Of a DNA stretch of 56,757 bases, positions 51,019-56,757 are shown piece after piece. The notes beneath the pieces were generated by a model. It was not told where the DNA came from. It saw only the letters and a list, made by a program, of their open reading frames with translations, and searched no databases. The DNA is taken from positions 1 through 56,757 of the forward strand of contig CAIRMS010000161.1 of the NCBI GenBank assembly GCA_903879765.1. Reading direction: 5' to 3'. Numbering within the stretch: the stretch's first letter is position 1; every line of letters starts with the position of its first letter. This DNA comes from an uncultured Flavobacteriales bacterium (GTDB lineage Bacteria; Bacteroidota; Bacteroidia; Flavobacteriales_D; Crocinitomicaceae). The position numbers were made by a program, and so were the translations under genes.

Positions 51019-53483
51019 TTTCTCTTTCTAAGAAATCGTGAGTACATGCTAAAAATGAAACCTCTATTTTGTTTTGGAGAATCTAAATATTCGTTTCCAT
51101 AACCATAGCCGTAGCCGTATCCATATCCTGAACCATATCCATATCCTGAGCCATAACCGTAACCATAACTCGATTTTTTCATATCTACAGCATTAACTAA
51201 ACACGCCATTTTAGCGAATTTTTTGTCTTGGTACAAACTTGCTGGTAAATTCAACATACCGCAATCAATCAATTCAGCACGAACAACATAGATTACCATA
51301 TCTGCAAGTTTACTAATGTGTAAGGAATCTGAAACCAAGGCCACAGGAGCTGTATCTAGGATAACATAATCATATTTTTTTCTAGCTTCTGAGATAAGTT
51401 GTGTTAATCTATCTCGCATAAGTAATTCTGTTGGATTCGGAGGGATATCACCAGAAATGATGTAACTAACATTTGGATTTCCAGGATCTTTTATCGTTAG
51501 ATCATCAAACGTTAAATCTGGATTCACGATATAATTGGTTACCCCAACAGTGTGATTCATATCAATGTAACGTGCAATTTTCGGCGCTCGTAAATCTAAA
51601 CCGATAATTACCGCCGTTTTATTACCTTGAGCTAAGGTGTGGCAAAGATTAATCGAGATAAATGTTTTACCCTCTTTGGCGATGGATGATGTTACTAAAA
51701 TCACTTTTGCTTCATGTTGATCTTCATCAATCATAAAGTTCAGATTGGAACGAACCATGCGGAATGCTTCGGCAATATGGGTGCGCGCATTCTTGGTTAT
51801 GACAATTTTTCTTTGATCCTCGGGTCCTTTTGGAATTTCACCTAACACTGGAAGTTTAAACTTGAGTAAATCTTGTGATCCGTGTACTTTTGTGTCTAAT
51901 AGATTACGTAGGTAAACAACTGCTATTGGGAATAGTAATCCGAGTAAAAAACTAGCCAAATAAATGACACTTCTTTTAGGTGAGATTGGATTAATATTTG
52001 TGTTTGGTTCTTGTATGATTTTTGTATTACCAATGGACGAAGCCGCCTTAATTTCGTTTTCTTCGCGTTTTTGTAATAAAAAGACATACAACGTTTCCTT
52101 AATTTGCTGCTGACGCTCTATATCTCGGTATTCACGCTCGAATCCTGGAACAGCAGCAATTCTTCCTTCGTAACGATTTACCTGGTCATTTAATGACTTT
52201 ATTGTTATTCTTATACGCGATTCTGTTGAACGAAGTCCTTCTGTTAAGGAATAACGAAGTCCTTCAATCTGATCATCAATTTTTTGAATACTTGGATTTT
52301 TATTGCTGGATGTTTTTGACAATCGAAGTCGGTCCAAAACCAAGCGATTGTATTGAGCCGTTATTGCCACAACACTTTCATCCTCAAAACCGAGATTTGC
52401 TGGAAGCAATTCTCCTGGATTTACATTTTTCCGCATGTACTCCTCCAAATATTGGCAAAGATTTAATTGAACGGATTGGGTTATCAATTCCTTTTCGATT
52501 TCATCTCTTTTGGCAACAAATGATTGTCCATCCGTTAAAACATCAACGATTTCATGACGTGACTTAAAATTCTCTGCACTTTTCTCGACGTCACTCAATT
52601 CATCTGACAAGAAGCGCATGCGTTCATTTATGAAATCACTCGTATTTCGGGCAATTTGACTTTGATCTTTTATTTTTTCCTCCTTGTGGAATTGCATCAT
52701 AGACCAAATGATGTCTTCGTTTTTCTCAACGACGGGACCTTTGATTGTGATATCCACCAAATCAGATCCACGGTCTTTGCTATCAGGCATGGATAATTCG
52801 ATTATCGAATTGAGTTCTTCGACAACCATTTTCAATGGACGCAATTGAATGATAAACTCATCCTCAATAAAATACCTCCAAAAATTAGTGGTTTTTTCAA
52901 CTTTAACAATACCCGTTTTCGTTACGATAGGAGTTCCAAAAAGGTAAGTGCCGATTTTATTCTTTTCTCCTTCAACCAATTCAAATTTCGTTTTGGAAAG
53001 TATGCGAATGCGGAATTCGGCTTTAACATCTCTCCAAGTTGAATCCATCTTTAATGGGACAATAAAAAACGGCTCAACTTTATATACATCCGTTTTACGT
53101 ATCCCTGTTCTTCTACCGAGGATATACGTTCGTTGCTGTAAGTGTAGTTTTTCTGAAATTCCGGATAAAATGCCCGGTGTTTTCATCATAGCCATTTCAT
53201 TTCCTAACTTACTCCCTTGTGGACCGACACCCAAAGCAGAGAACATAGACAATTCTTCCATCACATTCTCTTCTTGATCATGGAATAGAATCTGCGCCTT
53301 TGTTTCAAAGATATTTGTGCTGTATCGTAGGTAAACGTATGAAGAAAATAAAGCGATTCCTATTGACAATAAAAACCAGGGCCAAATGCGTAAATAGCGA
53401 AATAAAATCCCTTTTAGTTGAACCGTTCCTTGGTCCTCAAGATCCATATCGAAGTTTCCCTCTGATTTTGTTTCTAAACTCAT
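51015..53483 (-). CDS. Wzc-like polysaccharide chain-length/tyrosine autokinase
   Basis: 822 residues. The N-terminal Wzz domain has a TM near residues 33-52 (FLLSIGIALFSSYVYL), a long periplasmic coiled coil (about 270-480), and a second TM (VIYLASFLLGLLFPIAVVYL). The cytoplasmic BY-kinase follows: Walker A SSIAKEGKT (599-607), A' VIIGLDLRAPKI, Walker B DYVILDTAPVALVSD. The C-terminal tail (about 771-799) is an almost pure Tyr-Gly run with ten tyrosines plus one more, the autophosphorylation cluster. It controls polymer length and export with the Wza-like gene upstream, whose stop it overlaps (TAATG). Confidence 0.93.
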   Translation of the reverse strand: MSLETKSEGNFDMDLEDQGTVQLKGILFRYLRIWPWFLLSIGIALFSSYVYLRYSTNIFETKAQILFHDQEENVMEELSMFSALGVGPQGSKLGNEMAMMKTPGILSGISEKLHLQQRTYILGRRTGIRKTDVYKVEPFFIVPLKMDSTWRDVKAEFRIRILSKTKFELVEGEKNKIGTYLFGTPIVTKTGIVKVEKTTNFWRYFIEDEFIIQLRPLKMVVEELNSIIELSMPDSKDRGSDLVDITIKGPVVEKNEDIIWSMMQFHKEEKIKDQSQIARNTSDFINERMRFLSDELSDVEKSAENFKSRHEIVDVLTDGQSFVAKRDEIEKELITQSVQLNLCQYLEEYMRKNVNPGELLPANLGFEDESVVAITAQYNRLVLDRLRLSKTSSNKNPSIQKIDDQIEGLRYSLTEGLRSTESRIRITIKSLNDQVNRYEGRIAAVPGFEREYRDIERQQQIKETLYVFLLQKREENEIKAASSIGNTKIIQEPNTNINPISPKRSVIYLASFLLGLLFPIAVVYLRNLLDTKVHGSQDLLKFKLPVLGEIPKGPEDQRKIVITKNARTHIAEAFRMVRSNLNFMIDEDQHEAKVILVTSSIAKEGKTFISINLCHTLAQGNKTAVIIGLDLRAPKIARYIDMNHTVGVTNYIVNPDLTFDDLTIKDPGNPNVSYIISGDIPPNPTELLMRDRLTQLISEARKKYDYVILDTAPVALVSDSLHISKLADMVIYVVRAELIDCGMLNLPASLYQDKKFAKMACLVNAVDMKKSSYGYGYGSGYGYGSGYGYGYGYGYGNEYLDSPKQNRGFIFSMYSRFLRKRK
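51098..51176. repeat. short tandem repeat coding the Tyr-Gly tail
   Basis: A 6-bp-periodic run (CCATAT, CCGTAG, CCATAA and variants on the plus strand) with interspersed TCCTGA units that code for Ser-Gly. Two nearly identical 18-bp pieces are visible. Slippage here would change the number of tyrosines in steps of two residues without breaking the frame. Confidence 0.8.
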
Positions 53484-54283
53484 TAGTTAATGGAAATAAT
53501 GGTGTATAATGATAGAAAAATGGATATCAACGGAGTCAACACCTGTGTGTAATTTTGTAAATTCTGACCTTGAAAACGAGCCCCACCATTCGGTTCGACA
53601 TAAATGACATCATTTTGTGCAAGAAAAAACGCAGGACTTTCGTACACGTCTTTCTTTGTTAAATCCAAACGGTATTCGATGCGCTTTCCGGAAATTTCAC
53701 GAATCACCAAAATGTTTTTTCGAATTGCTGAAAGATCTAGATCACCCGCAAGTCCCAGCGCATCTAGAATTGTTGCCCGCTCTGAATTTAATACAAATGA
53801 GCCTGGATTCTTAACCTGTCCCAATACAGTTACTCGGAAATTTTTTAGTTGTATGTTCACCACTGGAGCTTCTACGTATGCTGAAATTAACTCTTGTAAT
53901 TTTACTGTCGCTTCCAAACGTGTTAGACCCGCTAATTTCACAAAGCCTAAAACAGGGAAATTAATGTTTCCGTTTTGATCAATTAGATACGTAATGCTCG
54001 CTGTAACTTGTGTGTTTTGAGCATTATTCATTTGATTGGCAGATGAAGAATAAAACTGAAATGCCGCCAAGGCCTCTTGATCTTGTCCCCCAACTTGAAT
54101 CAACAATAAATCATCCGTCCGAAGTACCGGTACGTATGTCATGTTTTGACCAATAGTCGCTAATGAATCTGCTGAATTATCTTGAAGATAAACTAATTTC
54201 TCACGCAACTTACATGAAGTCATACTTGTTCCAATCAGAAAAATTAGAAGAACTTTAGGAAGGTGTTTAAGGAGAGGAAGCAT
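53483..54283 (-). CDS. Wza-like polysaccharide export lipoprotein
   Basis: 266 residues from the ATG at 54283 (an upstream TTG at 54304 is less likely). Lipoprotein signal (LLIFLIGTSMTSC). SLBB/Poly_export features: VPVLRTDDLLLIQVGG, TYLIDQNGNINFPVLGFVKLAGLTRLEA and VNIQLKNFRVTVLGQVKNPGSF (SLBB), ILDALGLAGDLDLSAIRKNILVIRE, and a C-terminal hydrophobic segment (LTPLISIFLSLYTIIS) like the transmembrane helix of Wza. It forms the outer-membrane export channel together with the Wzc-like kinase. The stop overlaps the kinase start. Confidence 0.92.
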   Translation of the reverse strand: MLPLLKHLPKVLLIFLIGTSMTSCKLREKLVYLQDNSADSLATIGQNMTYVPVLRTDDLLLIQVGGQDQEALAAFQFYSSSANQMNNAQNTQVTASITYLIDQNGNINFPVLGFVKLAGLTRLEATVKLQELISAYVEAPVVNIQLKNFRVTVLGQVKNPGSFVLNSERATILDALGLAGDLDLSAIRKNILVIREISGKRIEYRLDLTKKDVYESPAFFLAQNDVIYVEPNGGARFQGQNLQNYTQVLTPLISIFLSLYTIISIN

Positions 54284-54337
54284 GAAAAAAGTATTTGTTG
54301 GCAAAGTTACGTAATAATACGATTTATTTGATGTGGA

Positions 54338-55411
54338 TTACGTTCTAGCAGCCAATTTCTTCGCCAGTCTTTTTAAGTATAGGGCTAAAATTAAGCTAAC
54401 TGATGCATGAATAAGAATGGAAATGGATTGTTTAAAAAAGTCCGTAACAAATCCCATAAGTAAAAGGAAAATGGTATTAAATAATATGATAACGAAAGAT
54501 GTTTGGCGATGTGAAAGGTTAAAGTAATCCAATAAAACATGGTGTATGTGATTTCGATCGGATGAAAAAGGACTTTTCCTATTTTGTACACGAATGATAA
54601 ATACGCGAATTGAATCAAATACAGGAATGTACAATGCTGAAATGATCAAGAGCGGTAAGTTCGCCACATAACGCATGTGAATGTCCTCATGATAGTCTTT
54701 CGAGAGGATATTAATGACAACGGCTGCAATCAGAAACCCTATCAATAATGAACCTGTATCTCCCAAGAAGATGCGCTTGTCCTTGGATGTATTGTAACGG
54801 AGAAAAGCGACAAATGCACCGACCATTGACAAACAAACAGCCATCATCATGTAGTCATTCAAGGTAAAATATACGATCGAAAAGAAGGTGAAAAATAATG
54901 CGCCGAGTCCAGATGCTAAACCGTCGATCCCATCAATCAAATTATATGCATTGATGTAAAAGATTACCACCAAATATGCCAAAGGAATACATATCCATGG
55001 TGCAATCTCGTGAATACCTAAAAATCCATGCAGGTTTGTGATTTGAAAATCTGGTGATAAAAATAAAATTGTTGTTGCAATGAGCTGAACCATGATTTTA
55101 TTCCAAGGATTAATTCCCGTTAAATCATCTTTCAAGCCCATGAAAAAGATAAACAAGGCAGACGGAACCAAATAAACCGCTCTCGAAGTAATGAAAAACT
55201 GATCGGCAATATTGAGGGCCAGAATAAGAACAATAAAAAAGGTAATGCCGCCAAAGCTAGGAACTTGTTGAACATGTGAACTACGATTGGACACACGTTC
55301 GAACAATCTTTTCAACTTGACTACTTGAATTACTACAGGCGTCACAAAGTACATGAGCATGAACCCTGTAGTAAAGAAAATAATTAAAATGAGTGCTGTA
55401 AAGGTGGTCAT
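54338..55411 (-). CDS. WecA-like UDP-sugar:undecaprenyl-phosphate sugar-1-phosphate transferase
   Basis: 357 residues with about ten membrane segments. Family motifs: SSHVQQVPSFGGITFF, GLKDDLTGINPWNK (catalytic Asp-Asp), NAYNLIDGIDGLASG, FLGDTGSLLIGF, and the His-rich DRNHIHHVLLDYF loop that separates WecA/TagO enzymes from MraY. It starts lipid-linked glycans for exopolysaccharide or O-antigen by placing a sugar-phosphate on undecaprenyl phosphate. It precedes the Wza/Wzc genes in the same direction. The last 15 residues are basic and cytoplasmic. Confidence 0.92.
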   Translation of the reverse strand: MTTFTALILIIFFTTGFMLMYFVTPVVIQVVKLKRLFERVSNRSSHVQQVPSFGGITFFIVLILALNIADQFFITSRAVYLVPSALFIFFMGLKDDLTGINPWNKIMVQLIATTILFLSPDFQITNLHGFLGIHEIAPWICIPLAYLVVIFYINAYNLIDGIDGLASGLGALFFTFFSIVYFTLNDYMMMAVCLSMVGAFVAFLRYNTSKDKRIFLGDTGSLLIGFLIAAVVINILSKDYHEDIHMRYVANLPLLIISALYIPVFDSIRVFIIRVQNRKSPFSSDRNHIHHVLLDYFNLSHRQTSFVIILFNTIFLLLMGFVTDFFKQSISILIHASVSLILALYLKRLAKKLAART

Positions 55412-55437
55412 CGTTTATATCGGACGTAATCAGGATG

Positions 55438-55445
55438 CAAAAGTA
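55438..55445 (-). promoter_or_regulatory. -7 promoter box of the exopolysaccharide operon
   Basis: The minus strand reads TACTTTTG, 26 nt before the ATG of the WecA-like gene. No clear -33 element is visible. Confidence 0.4.
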
Positions 55446-55505
55446 GCCTCAAAAATTACTTTTGGCATGAACTTTTTTAATTTTTTTTGTAATTAATAAG
55501 GTATA

Positions 55506-56757
55506 CTAGGATTTCTCCTTTTCATTGTTTTCCGGCGAACCCTCTGTTTCCAAATCAATATCTTCATTCCAATGAATGATTTTCATTCGCTTATCCACGT
55601 TATGCTTAGATTCAACCAAGATTTCATCTATTGGTTTACGCGTAATCAACGCTATTTTAATGCGCAAATTTTTAACAAAAGACTCTCTTCTCTTTTTAAG
55701 CGTTTCATGGGACAGTCCCTCCTCATTAAAGTAGGTATTCAGCGCCGATAGTTCCATTTCTCCTTGAATTCGTATTAAACTCAATACTTCCCATTCGGTT
55801 GAAGAAAAGTCTGTTTTACGCAATTTCTTTTGAGCTCTTTGCAAAAATCGAACCTTGTGCATGCGACGAATGTAAAATAACAAGGTAAATAAAAAGAAAT
55901 TTAAAATTAAAGAGATCCATAGGTAATCCTCTTTCGGAAATAAACTAAATACAGAGGGTTTCTGATAAATGTTATACTCCCCTATTTTAAATTCCTTTAG
56001 TTCACTGAATTTTTGAACTACTACAGATAAATTTTTATTATTTGAATTAGACAATACGTACATCAAATAAGCATGATTCTTCGATGAAACAATTTTGTTC
56101 ATATTCAGTACCAACGGGTTTTCGTAGGAAGACCATTTATTTTTTGCTATGTCAAATTCAATAATGCGATTAGACATGCGGGATATTTCGTTCGGTAAAT
56201 TCTCGTGAACATCAAAAAGATTAAATTCCTTGGCTAGCAATTCACTTAAATCCCCTAACTTTTTCCATGTTTTGCTTTTGCAATCATATTCCCAACAATC
56301 TTGAATTGTCTTTCCCTTTAATTGATTTCGATTGATCCCTCCCAATAAATAAAATGAATTCTCTCCTAAAAAAAACAATGGTGCAGTGCGAGCTGCAGGA
56401 CAATCTTTGCTTTTAATCGCCACCTCAAACCACTCTCTTGCCCTTGGAACAAATCGCGTAAAGACATTTTTCACTTGAAAGAAACCATATCCACCGAACA
56501 TAAAAACATTGCCTTTCCAAGCGTACATAACCGAACCGTACTGATTTCTATGTGGGAAACTTAGGTCAATTCTTTTGAGTGTATCGTGATACAATTCATA
56601 TACATTTCCACAGCTTTCATGCACAAAGTAATAGCGGTTTTTGGCTATTGAAAGTACACGAGTCATTTCTACAACCTCCTTGAACAGTTGATCTACATCA
56701 TACACATAGGTATGTTTTATCCATCGATGACTTCCTGGCCGCTGTGTCCAATAATGC
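55506..56757 (-). CDS. kelch-like membrane sensor with C-terminal DNA-binding-like domain (5' end outside window)
   Basis: The frame stays open to the right edge (upstream codons read HYWTQRPGSHRW...), so the GTG at 56705 is not the start; 417 residues are visible. Kelch-type blades are seen (YGSVMYAWKGNVFMFGGYG, NSFYLLGGINRNQ, CKSKTWKKLGD). One TM follows (LWISLILNFFLFTLLFYIRRM), then a basic stretch and a domain of about 110 residues (FSSTEWEVLSLIRIQGEMELSALNTYF, RRESFVKNLRIKIALITR) that looks like a winged helix. It would read an extracytoplasmic signal and act on DNA from the membrane. It lies just upstream of the exopolysaccharide operon, a plausible target. Confidence 0.65.
   Translation of the reverse strand, partial: HYWTQRPGSHRWIKHTYVYDVDQLFKEVVEMTRVLSIAKNRYYFVHESCGNVYELYHDTLKRIDLSFPHRNQYGSVMYAWKGNVFMFGGYGFFQVKNVFTRFVPRAREWFEVAIKSKDCPAARTAPLFFLGENSFYLLGGINRNQLKGKTIQDCWEYDCKSKTWKKLGDLSELLAKEFNLFDVHENLPNEISRMSNRIIEFDIAKNKWSSYENPLVLNMNKIVSSKNHAYLMYVLSNSNNKNLSVVVQKFSELKEFKIGEYNIYQKPSVFSLFPKEDYLWISLILNFFLFTLLFYIRRMHKVRFLQRAQKKLRKTDFSSTEWEVLSLIRIQGEMELSALNTYFNEEGLSHETLKKRRESFVKNLRIKIALITRKPIDEILVESKHNVDKRMKIIHWNEDIDLETEGSPENNEKEKS

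Noticed and set aside
1..56757. tRNA, rRNA, integrase, transposase or phage genes
   Set aside because: I looked for clover-leaf ends, rRNA-like stretches and recombinase motifs and saw none.

Overview
The window is one continuous stretch of a Bacteroidetes chromosome, most likely a Flavobacteriales member of the Fluviicola/Crocinitomicaceae kind. This rests on protein and promoter style, not on any database search. The signs are many lipoproteins and outer-membrane barrels, CarboxypepD_reg and TonB plug domains, a type IX secretion C-terminal domain, bacillithiol synthesis (BshB1), families such as DUF3078, DUF3089 and DUF3127, almost no Shine-Dalgarno sequences, and promoter boxes of the Bacteroidetes form TAnnTTTG. 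I see no rRNA, tRNA, prophage, transposase or CRISPR array.

Layout. 0-9 kb: a gene cut by the left edge, a lipoprotein, a catalytically dead CTP-synthase-like amidotransferase domain, an AddA/RecB-type helicase-nuclease, an MbnP/MbnH-like pair (copper-binding protein and diheme peroxidase), a conserved unknown protein and a WYL regulator. 9-16 kb: PaaG/PaaH-type beta-oxidation enzymes, MetK, MtnA, a hydrolase and an NAD(P)-binding protein. 16-25 kb: envelope proteins (PD40/TPR, a DUF4139 protein carrying an inserted TonB-plug-like module, an orphan plug protein), TruA, FabD, a MORN-repeat protein, a flavin reductase and a DUF3127 protein. 25-40 kb: a ZIP transporter, a methyltransferase, an AAA_14/DUF4143 ATPase, CoaE, PruA, RecF, a DciA-like protein, several exported proteins, GcvP and BshB1. 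40-43.5 kb: a metal locus made of a Cys-rich HYC_CC_PP-like protein, a TonB receptor split by a frameshift, and an HMA-domain protein. 43.5-50 kb: a T9SS cargo protein, an ankyrin protein, a PurF-type amidophosphoribosyltransferase, a four-helix-bundle (S23/IVP) protein and WaaA. 50-56.8 kb: exopolysaccharide genes (barrel protein, Wzc-like kinase, Wza-like exporter, WecA-like transferase) and a kelch/transmembrane/DNA-binding-like protein that runs off the right edge.

The most unusual content is a family of 8-bp tandem repeats, consensus TAATGTGC, that fills the intergenic spaces from 40.1 to 50.3 kb and that I did not see elsewhere in the window. Blocks are built as a left arm (TAATGTGC)n, a short G-rich core and often a right arm (GCACATTA)n. 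Five gene 3' ends use the TAA of the outermost octamer as their stop codon. All four ends that face a gene start finish exactly 4 nt before a promoter -7 box. In one block the S23-family gene lies where other blocks have only the short core, as if it were the complete version of an element whose other copies are empty. I regard this as the candidate undescribed system. Its mobility and function are inference.
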